Source of the DNA: Candidatus Dadabacteria bacterium
Lineage (GTDB): Bacteria; Desulfobacterota_D; UBA1144; Nemesobacterales; Nemesobacteraceae
DNA: 64,000 nucleotides
NCBI GenBank assembly: GCA_009840385.1
Contig: VXNX01000001.1
Coordinates: 1-64,000, forward strand
Direction of reading: 5' to 3'
Notes under the pieces: generated by a model
Databases searched by the model: none
Seen by the model: only the letters and a program-made list of their open reading frames with translations
Told to the model about the DNA's origin: nothing
Part shown: positions 38,669 to 46,456 of the stretch, piece by piece
Layout of the letters: each line of letters opens with the position of its first letter
Numbering within the stretch: position 1 is the first letter of the stretch
Made by a program: the position numbers and the translations under genes

Positions 38669-38919
38669 GCAGAAGAGCAATGGGCGGGGGAGGCAGAAAA
38701 TTTTACTCGCGCAGAAAGAAACCCAGAGACCTTGCCAAAGAAGGCAAGCAGATAGACTACAAGGACATAGAACTCCTCTCTCAGTTCATAACGGAGAGAA
38801 AGAAGATACTGCCCAGGAGAAACACCGGGCTTTCCAGGCAGGAGCAGAGGAAGGTGGCGATCGCGATAAAGAGAGCCCGTTTCATGGCGCTTTTGCCGTA
38901 CACGGTAACTCACAAGTGA
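38665..38919 (+). CDS. rpsR: 30S ribosomal protein S18
   Basis: bS18, 84 residues, beginning with the glycine-rich [19 protein letters not shown]. The core is [20 protein letters not shown] followed by [20 protein letters not shown] and [10 protein letters not shown]. Its ATG overlaps the rpsF stop by four bases, indicating coupled translation. It is the middle gene of rpsF-rpsR-rplI. Confidence 0.97.
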   Translation: MSRRAMGGGGRKFYSRRKKPRDLAKEGKQIDYKDIELLSQFITERKKILPRRNTGLSRQEQRKVAIAIKRARFMALLPYTVTHK

Positions 38920-38957
38920 TTCCCGGATACCGCTTAACCCATACGCGGAGGTAAACA

Positions 38958-39410
38958 ATGAAAGTAATTCTGATTTCCGATGTGGAGAACATAGGAAGCG
39001 TCGGAGACGTAAAAGACGTGAAAAACGGAATGGCCAGGAACTATCTTTTTCCCCGCAAGCTCGCAATAAAGGCAACCGAGGCGAACCTTAAGGCCTGGGA
39101 AAGCAGGATAGAGGCGATAAGACTGCGCAAAACCGAGATTATCGAGAACGCAAAGGCGCTAGCGGAGAAACTCAAGGGTCTTGAGATTTCCATATCCGCC
39201 AAATCCGGGGAAGAAAACCGGCTGTTCGGATCAGTTACTTCGCAGAACATTTCCGACGCGCTGGCGGAGAAAGGATTTGAGATCTCAAGGAGGGATATAG
39301 CGCTTGACGGCACTATAAAAGCCCTTGGAACATACACGGTCGCTCTTAAGCTTCATACGGACGTGACCCAGCAGATAACCCTAAACGTCGTGAAGGAAGA
39401 AGAGCAGTAG
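38958..39410 (+). CDS. rplI: 50S ribosomal protein L9
   Basis: bL9, 150 residues. The N-terminal 23S-binding domain reads MKVILISDVENIGSVGDVKD and GMARNYLFPRKLAI. A long connecting helix follows, then the C-terminal domain (LFGSVTSQNISDALAEKG). GCGGAGG lies about nine bases before the start. It is the third gene of the standard rpsF-rpsR-rplI cluster. Confidence 0.97.
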   Translation: MKVILISDVENIGSVGDVKDVKNGMARNYLFPRKLAIKATEANLKAWESRIEAIRLRKTEIIENAKALAEKLKGLEISISAKSGEENRLFGSVTSQNISDALAEKGFEISRRDIALDGTIKALGTYTVALKLHTDVTQQITLNVVKEEEQ

Positions 39411-39460
39411 AATAGGAAAAAGCAGAAAGACTTATTGACGTTTTTTCGGAGGGAAACCAC

Positions 39461-40270
39461 ATGTCAGACAGTTTAAAGACCCCACAGTTCGCACCGGTAG
39501 GAGAGAAGGAAGTAACACGGGCCATAGTCGAGGGATTCTCGGAGGAATTCAGCGAATACATTACAAGTGACGTTATAATCGTCGGCGCGGGACCAAGCGG
39601 GCTTGTAGCGGCAAAGGACATAGCGAAGAAAAAGTACAAGGTGCTGCTCGTTGAAAGAATGAACTACCTTGGAGGAGGATTCTGGATCGGCGGATACCTC
39701 ATGAACAAGGTTACGGTACGCGCACCGGGACAGACGGTGCTGGACGAGATCGAAGTACCGTACGAAGAGGTCTCCGAAGGGCTTTTCGTAGCCGACGGCC
39801 CTTACGCCTGCTCGAAGCTTATAGCAACGGCGTGCGAAGCGGGAGCGAAAGTAAGAAACATGACGCTGTTCGACGATCTGGTTTACAGGGAGAACGGAAG
39901 GGTCGCAGGAATAGTAATCAACTGGACGCCCATAGCGAACATGCCCAAGGAAATAACCTGCCTTGACCCAATTGCGATAGAATCAAAGCTGGTAATAGAC
40001 GCCACGGGACATGACGCCTACTGCGTTTCTAGGTTATCTCAGCAGGGTCTTTACAGAAAACTTCCGGGTCACGGATCTATGTGGGTTGAGAAGTCGGAAG
40101 AAGCCCTTGTCGAATACACCGGAGAAATACACCCAGGACTGCTGGCATGCGGAATGTCCGTTAACACCACCTTCGGGCTTCCGAGAATGGGCCCTACTTT
40201 CGGGGGAATGCTGCTTTCCGGAAAGAAAGTAGCCCAGGTCGCAGTAAACATACTTGACGAGATGGACTAG
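39461..40270 (+). CDS. thi4: Thi4-type thiazole synthase
   Basis: Thi4 enzymes make the ADP-thiazole precursor of thiamine from NAD and glycine. This 269-residue protein has the NAD/FAD-type Rossmann start [18 protein letters not shown], the [17 protein letters not shown] block, and the C-terminal [16 protein letters not shown]. Aligned by eye, NW-x10-TCLDP matches the plant and yeast segment ending in (S/C)CMDP. That places a cysteine at the position of the sacrificial sulfur donor; archaeal sulfide-using Thi4 proteins have His there. Ribulose-1,5-bisphosphate synthases of archaea are close relatives and an alternative. It follows rplI by about 50 bases with CGGAGGG as ribosome-binding site. 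Confidence 0.85.
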   Translation: MSDSLKTPQFAPVGEKEVTRAIVEGFSEEFSEYITSDVIIVGAGPSGLVAAKDIAKKKYKVLLVERMNYLGGGFWIGGYLMNKVTVRAPGQTVLDEIEVPYEEVSEGLFVADGPYACSKLIATACEAGAKVRNMTLFDDLVYRENGRVAGIVINWTPIANMPKEITCLDPIAIESKLVIDATGHDAYCVSRLSQQGLYRKLPGHGSMWVEKSEEALVEYTGEIHPGLLACGMSVNTTFGLPRMGPTFGGMLLSGKKVAQVAVNILDEMD

Positions 40271-40320
40271 GAACCACACAGGTTTTCTATCATCCTTCTT
40301 CGCAGTGCAAGGAGCCGCTT

Positions 40321-41070
40321 TTACCTTCCTGCTATCCTCTTTATTTCATTCTCGCACTCGGCGCACAAAACACCTGAGTACTGGATATCGAGAACTTCCC
40401 TCTGCCAGTGGGAATTGAAAAGGGCGCACCCGCCGTTTTGGCAGAACTCCTTCCCCGAAAAATTATGTAGAAGGGGTTGAAGCACGTACGCGCTTGCTAT
40501 CTTCGTTATCTTATCGTCTTCGTAATCGACAAACTTCCCCCGGAAAATCTCGTCAAGCTCCGCAAGGTCTTTTCCCGACCGGACAAACTCCGCCTTGAGG
40601 AAATAGTATTCCCTAGATCTAGCCGGGCCTTCCACAACTCCAGAGGTTGAAATAAAGGATGGAACCCCCGAGATGATAACTCTCGCGTGGTATCTTCGGG
40701 ATCCGTAAGTTCCAAGCAGTCTCCCCGTAACAACCGCGTGAAAGCCGGTTTTCTCAAGTTCTCCGGGATGCTTTTTCAGGAAAAATTTTGAGAATATTCT
40801 CTGCACCCAGAAACCGTCGTATAGTTCTTTTTCGAACACATCGGACGGCCGCGGACTACCTGAGAAATCAACGGGCTTTTCAATGTCAAAGACTCTGGCC
40901 TTCTGTACAAGAGAGTCAAGTTCCACCGTCTCTTCAGCCTCAAGCGAGAGAAAACTGAGAAAATCTCCGCGAAACTCAACCGAAAAACCCAGACCAGAGA
41001 GAAAACCCACTACGTCTTCCATGACAAGCGACTGCGAGGGACTGTCCGAATAAAGGTATACGGGAAACAT
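40321..41070 (-). CDS. Uncharacterised protein with C-terminal zinc-ribbon-like cysteines
   Basis: A 249-residue protein I cannot assign firmly. The C-terminal part has cysteines in CX4C (CQNGGC) and CX2C (CAEC) about 30 residues apart, with the intervening ALFNSHWQREVLDIQYSG. This suggests a zinc ribbon. It vaguely recalls the DUF6775 group of putative metallopeptidases, though no HEXXH motif is present. It has no signal peptide or membrane helix, so it is presumably cytosolic. Its ATG overlaps the ridA stop by one base (TGATG), and ridA overlaps degQ in the same way, so the three form one tightly coupled operon. Confidence 0.75.
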   Translation of the reverse strand: MFPVYLYSDSPSQSLVMEDVVGFLSGLGFSVEFRGDFLSFLSLEAEETVELDSLVQKARVFDIEKPVDFSGSPRPSDVFEKELYDGFWVQRIFSKFFLKKHPGELEKTGFHAVVTGRLLGTYGSRRYHARVIISGVPSFISTSGVVEGPARSREYYFLKAEFVRSGKDLAELDEIFRGKFVDYEDDKITKIASAYVLQPLLHNFSGKEFCQNGGCALFNSHWQREVLDIQYSGVLCAECENEIKRIAGR

Positions 41071-41558
41071 CAGGGGGAAATATCCGAACTTCTCAGGGCA
41101 GCGGGAGAGAACTCGGCTACAATTTCAATTTCAACCGGGGAGTCCATGGGAAGATTTGGAACCCCCACGGCTACCCTCGCGTGGCGACCGCGCTCCGAGA
41201 GTACATCAGTGAAAAGCTCAGAGGCGCCGTTAACCACCTTGTGCTGTTCCGTAAAACCGGGAGCGCTTGCCACGTAACCCGTTACTTTTATGATTCTGCT
41301 TAGCCGCCGCAGGCCTTCCAGAGTATGACTGATCACGGAGAGGCCGTTTATCGCCGCAAGCCTCGCGGCCTCGTAGCCCTGCTCAACCGTAAGATCGGAT
41401 CCCACCTTGCCCGTGAAGACAAGCTCTCCATCTTTAACGGGAAGCTGGCCCGATATGAAAACCAGATTGCCCGACACGGCCGCGGGAACGTAACTTCCCA
41501 AGGCGGGAACTTCTTTTGCAAGTTCTATTCCGAGTTCCGAAAGTCTTTCCTCTATCAT
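41070..41558 (-). CDS. RidA-family protein
   Basis: A 162-residue member of the RidA/YjgF/YER057c family. Hallmarks are GNLVFISGQLPVKDGEL, AAINGLSVISHTLEGLRRL, VTGYVASAPGFTEQHKVVNG and the Arg-bearing RGRHARVAVGVPNLPMDSPV near the C-terminus, then VEIEIVAEF. RidA proteins hydrolyse reactive enamines and imines. The subtype, with an N-terminal ELGIELAKEVPALGSYVP, matches family members often named only RidA. It overlaps degQ upstream and the unknown gene downstream by one base each. Confidence 0.92.
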   Translation of the reverse strand: MIEERLSELGIELAKEVPALGSYVPAAVSGNLVFISGQLPVKDGELVFTGKVGSDLTVEQGYEAARLAAINGLSVISHTLEGLRRLSRIIKVTGYVASAPGFTEQHKVVNGASELFTDVLSERGRHARVAVGVPNLPMDSPVEIEIVAEFSPAALRSSDISP

Positions 41559-42955
41559 CAGCCGCGGCCCGTCTTTACTCCCAGATATATAGTCCTGCCC
41601 CCACGCTCGATCAGGAAAAGCAAGATTCTTCCCGACCCATGCTCATCAAGTGCTTTTTGGTATTCCCCAAGCCCGTCGACGGAATCTCCGTTTACCTCAA
41701 GTATCACGTCGCCCACGCGAAGCCCCGATTCAAAAGCAAGGCTCCCGGGGGCGACATTCACGATGATCACTCCGCTCGACGCATTAATCTTGAACCGGTT
41801 TCTGAGCTGCTGCGTTATCTCGCTCACCTCGATGCCAAGCTTCTCCTCGGTTTCAAGCTTGTCTGTGGATTCCTTGATTTTTTCGTTCTCGGGATGTTCG
41901 ATAAGTTTTATTGTAAGGGTTTTCTCCTTCCCGTCGCTAAGCACCACGAACTTCGTATCGATCCCGGGCTGGGTGAGCGCCAGCTTTCTTGCAAGCGTCG
42001 CGGCGTCCCGAATTTCCTCTCCCTCAACGGAAACTATCACGTCGCCCCTCCTGAGACCCGCCTTGTCCGCCGGACTCCCTTCCTTGACCTCGGATACTAG
42101 ACCTCCCTTGTCGCGCTTAATCCCGAGTGCCTCTGAAATTTCCGGGGTTATATCCTGAATCATTATTCCGAGCCACCCTCTGATAACCCTTCCGTGAACC
42201 TTGAGATGCTCAATGACGATCTTCGCCATGTTTACCGGTATGGCGAAACCCAGGCCCTGGCCACGGGCCATAACCGCAGTGTTCACTCCCACAACCCTGC
42301 CTTCATAGTCAAAAAGCGGTCCCCCGCTGTTTCCAGGGTTAATGGCCGCGTCGGTCTGAATGAAGTTGTCGTAGCGCCCGATCCCAAGGGCCCTGCCCTT
42401 CGCGCTCACTATTCCGGCGGTAACCGTGTGACCCAGACCGAAAGGATTTCCGATCGCGAACACCCAGTCCCCTATTGCAAGGGTCGAGGAATCGCCCATC
42501 TCCACTGCGGGAAGAGGTACTTCGGGATCGATTTTCAGGAGAGCCAGATCGGTCACGGGGTCGGTACCGACTATTTTCGCAGTATATTTTTTGCCGCCTT
42601 CGAGTATGACCTCTATCTCCTCCGCCTTCCTCACGACATGGTTATTAGTGATTATGTAGCCGTCCGAACTCATTATGAAGCCGGAGCCCAGTCCCTTGTT
42701 CCGAAACTCCCTCTCAGGCATTTCTTCGGAGAAAAACTTTTCGAAAAACTTCTTGAAGTACTCGTCCTGGTAAGGTGAGCCAAACGGCGATGCTTTTATG
42801 ACGTTGGTAGTGCTTATGTTCACGACCGAAGGGGTAAGACGCTTTACAGTAGGAGATATGGACTCGGATGAGCCATGGGAGAGAGCTTCAGAGAAAGGAA
42901 GCGAGAAAACCGCCGCTGAAACGAGAAAAAAAAGCAGATGTTTAAGTGATTTCAT
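41558..42955 (-). CDS. degQ: DegQ/HtrA-type periplasmic serine protease
   Basis: A 465-residue periplasmic protease-chaperone. A signal peptide (HLLFFLVSAAVFSLPFSEALS) is followed by a trypsin-like domain. Its catalytic triad is visible: His in IITNNHVV, Asp in TDPVTDLALLKI and Ser in AAINPGNSGGPLF. Two PDZ domains follow (about 265-355, beginning RGWLGIMIQDIT, and 375-460). It degrades or refolds misfolded envelope proteins. Its TGA overlaps the ridA ATG. The LA-loop region is short, closer to DegQ/DegS than to DegP, so the symbol is approximate. Confidence 0.92.
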   Translation of the reverse strand: MKSLKHLLFFLVSAAVFSLPFSEALSHGSSESISPTVKRLTPSVVNISTTNVIKASPFGSPYQDEYFKKFFEKFFSEEMPEREFRNKGLGSGFIMSSDGYIITNNHVVRKAEEIEVILEGGKKYTAKIVGTDPVTDLALLKIDPEVPLPAVEMGDSSTLAIGDWVFAIGNPFGLGHTVTAGIVSAKGRALGIGRYDNFIQTDAAINPGNSGGPLFDYEGRVVGVNTAVMARGQGLGFAIPVNMAKIVIEHLKVHGRVIRGWLGIMIQDITPEISEALGIKRDKGGLVSEVKEGSPADKAGLRRGDVIVSVEGEEIRDAATLARKLALTQPGIDTKFVVLSDGKEKTLTIKLIEHPENEKIKESTDKLETEEKLGIEVSEITQQLRNRFKINASSGVIIVNVAPGSLAFESGLRVGDVILEVNGDSVDGLGEYQKALDEHGSGRILLFLIERGGRTIYLGVKTGRG

Positions 42956-43004
42956 TTAATTTACTCTCCGGAATCGAAAATTTTTTAAACTGCGGGACAT
43001 GACC

Positions 43005-44201
43005 TCAGAGGGGATCTTTCAGCATGTTGTCCCAGTATCTGAAAAGCTGCCTGCTCGAATACGCCCTGACGACATAATCGCGGATCGACGAGAGGATGCC
43101 GCTTTCTGTGTATATGAATTTCCCCATGATTCTCGACTGGTTTTGAACCTTGTTCACCCTGGCTTTTCTTCTTGACTCATACTGCCGGAAGGCATGGGAA
43201 AAGTTTACGGAATCGGTTCTGCAAAGCTCCTCGGCCAAAACGGCGGCCGATTCCATCGCCATCGACACTCCGGCGCCGGCGTTTGGCAGTATGGCGTGAA
43301 CCGCGTCTCCGACAAGCACCACCCTTCCGCGCGACCAGCCATCCATCCTGAGGTCATTGTATTCATCATAGTAAACTTCGCGTGGGTCATCGAGACCGCG
43401 CAGAATTTCCGGCACCACCCCTCCGAACTCGGCGAAACTCTGCCGGATGCTTTCTATTCTCGTATCAACGCTGTCGCGTACGCCGGACTTTCTTCTCACG
43501 CTGGTGAAAACAGCAAGGCGTCCGCGCGTCGGCCACATTCCAAGGAACTTTCCCCTTCCCCAGTACTCAATGATCCCTTCGTGTGAGCAGAGGTCGGGGT
43601 TGACCCAGAATCCCCACCCGGACATGCCGCTGTAGCGAAGCGGCACTTCGCCGAAAACGTCCCTGCGGACTTTGGACCTTATCCCGTCACATCCTATAAC
43701 GAGATCGTAGGTCCCTGCACTTCCGTCGCTGAACACCGTCTCGACCCCGTCCTCCGTATCCTCAAGGGAGACAACCATGGTGTTCATCCTGATTGAATCT
43801 TCGCTTACCGCCGCCCTCAGTATGTCTATGAGATCGGGGCGGTAAATGCTTATTATGGGGCCGTATTTTTCCACCACGGAGTCTATCGTGTAGCTGTTTA
43901 TGACCTTGCCCCTGTAGTTGGAAATGTTGTAACTGGTAAAAGCGCAGCCCTGCTCCTGCAGCCGCTCGTAGAGACCAAGCCCCTTGAGTATCCTGCTACC
44001 GGAAGGCCAGACCACTATCACGTACCCCACGTCTCCGAACTCGGGGGCTCTCTCAACCAAGGTGGGCTGAAACCCCCGCTGCTGGAGAAGCCCGCAAAGC
44101 GTGAGTCCGGCAATGCCGCCGCCGACTATGAGAACTTTCATGTCAGGACCGTAACGGATACGGCCGTTTGAGTGCGTGGGGGCGCTCCCAGCCTGGTTCA
44201 T
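43005..44201 (-). CDS. FAD-dependent aromatic-type monooxygenase
   Basis: A class A flavoprotein monooxygenase of about 398 residues. The FAD GxGxxG motif is MKVLIVGGGIAGLTLCGLLQ, the DG motif is DLVIGCDGIRSKVR, and the GD motif is VVLVGDAVHAILPNAGAG. Relatives hydroxylate aromatic or polyketide-like substrates (salicylate, p-hydroxybenzoate, ubiquinone precursors). The real substrate is unknown. GGAGAG four bases before ATG 44201 supports that start, which gives an unusual 21-residue leader before the FAD motif; ATG 44141 is an alternative. It lies about 60 bases after the MatB-like synthetase gene on the same strand. Confidence 0.88.
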   Translation of the reverse strand: MNQAGSAPTHSNGRIRYGPDMKVLIVGGGIAGLTLCGLLQQRGFQPTLVERAPEFGDVGYVIVVWPSGSRILKGLGLYERLQEQGCAFTSYNISNYRGKVINSYTIDSVVEKYGPIISIYRPDLIDILRAAVSEDSIRMNTMVVSLEDTEDGVETVFSDGSAGTYDLVIGCDGIRSKVRRDVFGEVPLRYSGMSGWGFWVNPDLCSHEGIIEYWGRGKFLGMWPTRGRLAVFTSVRRKSGVRDSVDTRIESIRQSFAEFGGVVPEILRGLDDPREVYYDEYNDLRMDGWSRGRVVLVGDAVHAILPNAGAGVSMAMESAAVLAEELCRTDSVNFSHAFRQYESRRKARVNKVQNQSRIMGKFIYTESGILSSIRDYVVRAYSSRQLFRYWDNMLKDPL

Positions 44202-44264
44202 CTTTCTCTCCACATCTTGATCCTTAAAAACCTAAGAAGACCGACCCTAGATTACAAAAAGAAA

Positions 44265-45764
44265 TTATAAACTATTTTCAAAAGACTGCTTAATTGCGTT
44301 TTTGGTAACCTTGCCCATGGAGTTTCTCGGAAGTGAGGAAAGAAGCAGAAGACGGGTCGGAAGCTTGTACCGGGCAAGCCCGCAGGAAGCCCAGTCGCGA
44401 AGCTCTTCAAGCTCTATCGAGAAGCCCTCCCTTAAAACAAGCGCGGCCCCCACCCTCTCTCCCCAGCTAGGGTCGGAAATCCCGACCACGGCGCATTCCT
44501 CAACAAGCGGATGCTCCCGGAGCACTTCTTCTATCTCGAGAGCAGATATCTTGTATCCGCCTGACTTTATTATGTCCACCGACTCCCGCCCGAGTATCCG
44601 GTAGGAACCTCCTTGCTCCAAAAACGCAATATCTCCCGTTTTGAACCATCCATCACAAAAGGCATTTTCGGTCTCCCGCGGCTTTCCCCAGTACTCAAGA
44701 AACACGTTTTCTCCCCTCACCCTGATTTCCCCTTGACCTCCTTCCCGCAGCTGGCCGTCCCGCGCGTCGAAAATACCCACCTCGACTCCCGGCATCGCAA
44801 ACCCCACGCGCCCCGGAAGCCTCTCGCCCCTGTAGGGATTCGAAAGAGCCATACCTATTTCGGTCATCCCGTACCTCTCAAGGAGCACATGACCGCTTAT
44901 TTCCTTCCATTTCTCAAGAACGGACACGGGAAGAGCTGCGGAACCGCAGACCATGAGGCGCAATTTCCGCGTGCAGTCGCTCATCTGTTTTTTCTTCTGG
45001 GCAGTTGAATTCTCCCAGAAATCTATCAGCTTGGAATAGATCGTCGGAACTCCCATAAAAAGGGTCAGGTCTTTTTTCTCGAACCCCTCCCATACATCCC
45101 GCGGGGAAAATCCGTCCATCATTACGCACCTGGCACCCGACCACAGGGAGCAGAGAACAACATTCAGTATGCCGTGGAGGTGATGGAGGGGTAGGACGTT
45201 GAGTATGGAATCCTCAGGGCTCCACTCCCACGCCCCCGCCATGCTGTTTATCTGGGCCTTTATGTTAAGATGCGTTGAGACGACCCCTTTCGGCCTAGAG
45301 GTTGTGCCACTCGTGTATATGATCATCGCCCTTCTTTCCTCGCGGATGAGCGGGGGTTCTCCGTCTGCCGGCCGCAGGACATCCTCGAGTTCTCGTAACC
45401 CCACTCCGGCGCCAAAAGAAATCCCCTCGAGCTTGTACCCAAGATCCGGGTGAAAGATCACCGTATCGGCTCCGGAGTCCCCTATGACGTATTCTATCTC
45501 TCTTGGCGAATGTGCCATCCCCAAGGGAACGGAGACACCTCCCGCCATCCACACGCCGAGCTTGAGGGCGACATACCCGAATCCAGGGGGAACGATAAAG
45601 GCCACCCTCTTCTCCTCAAGATCTCTTTGGCCGCCGAGAAGGTTAAGCGCCCCGAAACGGGAGACGCGCAGCAAATCTGTGTAAGTGAAATTTCCCGTCC
45701 AGTCCTCAACCGCGGTTCTCTCCGCGAAACTGCCTGCCCTCTGTATAAGCTCGATCCCGGCCAC
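44265..45764 (-). CDS. Acyl-CoA synthetase, malonyl-CoA synthetase (MatB/ACSF3) type
   Basis: A 499-residue ANL adenylating enzyme. Motifs are the P-loop IIYTSGTTSRPKGVVSTH, ERYGMTEIGMALSNPYRGER followed by LPGRVGFAMPGVEV, WFKTGDIAF and the hinge region GRESVDIIKSGGYKISALEIE. The RYGMTE and RESVDIIKSGGYK combinations are those of MatB/ACSF3, which activate malonate or methylmalonate. The start is GTG 45764 with a strong AAGGAGG five bases upstream. It precedes the monooxygenase gene and is divergent from def. Confidence 0.88.
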   Translation of the reverse strand: MAGIELIQRAGSFAERTAVEDWTGNFTYTDLLRVSRFGALNLLGGQRDLEEKRVAFIVPPGFGYVALKLGVWMAGGVSVPLGMAHSPREIEYVIGDSGADTVIFHPDLGYKLEGISFGAGVGLRELEDVLRPADGEPPLIREERRAMIIYTSGTTSRPKGVVSTHLNIKAQINSMAGAWEWSPEDSILNVLPLHHLHGILNVVLCSLWSGARCVMMDGFSPRDVWEGFEKKDLTLFMGVPTIYSKLIDFWENSTAQKKKQMSDCTRKLRLMVCGSAALPVSVLEKWKEISGHVLLERYGMTEIGMALSNPYRGERLPGRVGFAMPGVEVGIFDARDGQLREGGQGEIRVRGENVFLEYWGKPRETENAFCDGWFKTGDIAFLEQGGSYRILGRESVDIIKSGGYKISALEIEEVLREHPLVEECAVVGISDPSWGERVGAALVLREGFSIELEELRDWASCGLARYKLPTRLLLLSSLPRNSMGKVTKNAIKQSFENSL

Positions 45765-45773
45765 GATACCTCC

Positions 45774-45802
45774 TTTAACCTCCCGGCTTTTTGTTTTATA
45801 AT
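45774..45802 (+). promoter_or_regulatory. Candidate promoter upstream of def
   Basis: A perfect TATAAT at 45797-45802 with a weak -35 (TTTAAC, 45774-45779) at a 17-base spacer. It reads toward def, in the gap divergent from the acyl-CoA synthetase gene. Confidence 0.5.
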
Positions 45803-45821
45803 AATAAGACCTTAAACAGAT

Positions 45822-45850
45822 GCCCGCAATCCGCTTCAGCGGGCTGTTTT
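45822..45850 (+). promoter_or_regulatory. Terminator-like hairpin in the def leader
   Basis: GCCCGC (45822-45827) can pair with GCGGGC (45839-45844), followed by TGTTTT. An alternative stem is CCGC-TTCA-GCGG inside it. It falls between the candidate promoter and the def start, so it could act as an attenuator or simply a leader structure. Confidence 0.4.
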
Positions 45851-45865
45851 CAATCAGTTACGATC

Positions 45866-46414
45866 ATGGCGCAGCAACGTGAAATCACTGAACTTGGAAA
45901 CCCCGTGCTCAGGCAGAAAGCCGAAAGCGTCGAAAACATAAGCGACACGGATATTCAGGAACTGATTGACGACCTGATTATCACAGCCGCCGAAGCAAGC
46001 GGCGTCGGAATCGCCGCTCCCCAAGTATCCGAGTCCCTGCGAATTTTCATAATCGCCGGAACTGCGAGCCCACGCTACCCCGATGTCCCCGAAACAGAGA
46101 CCAGGGTGATAATTAACCCGGAAATAGTTTCGGTGTCCGACGAGTTGGAAAAAGGCTGGGAAGGATGCCTCAGCATTCCGGGACTCCGGGCGCTTGTGCC
46201 GAGACACAAGTACATCCAAGCGACATACAGGGACAGGAACAACAATCTCGTCGAAGAGAGCTTTTCGGACTTTGCGGCGAGAGTGTTCCAGCACGAATAC
46301 GACCACATAAACGGAGTGGTATTTCTCGACAGGGTCGAAAGTTCGCTGGAGATAATCACAGAAAACGAATACATGAAACTTGTTGCCGAGTCTGATTCCG
46401 AAGAGGAAGAATGA
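45866..46414 (+). CDS. def: Peptide deformylase
   Basis: Def removes the formyl group from nascent proteins. All three metal and active-site motifs are seen: motif I GVGIAAPQ, motif II EGCLSIPG and motif III QHEYDHINGVVF. The protein is 182 residues from ATG 45866, where the family-typical REITELGNPVLR begins; in-frame upstream sequence to 45791 is not part of the family. No strong ribosome-binding site is seen before 45866. An acidic tail (SDSEEEE) ends the protein. Confidence 0.95.
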   Translation: MAQQREITELGNPVLRQKAESVENISDTDIQELIDDLIITAAEASGVGIAAPQVSESLRIFIIAGTASPRYPDVPETETRVIINPEIVSVSDELEKGWEGCLSIPGLRALVPRHKYIQATYRDRNNNLVEESFSDFAARVFQHEYDHINGVVFLDRVESSLEIITENEYMKLVAESDSEEEE

Positions 46415-46456
46415 AACTGTCCGCGGGAGCGGAGAAACTAAATTAAGGAGAAATTC

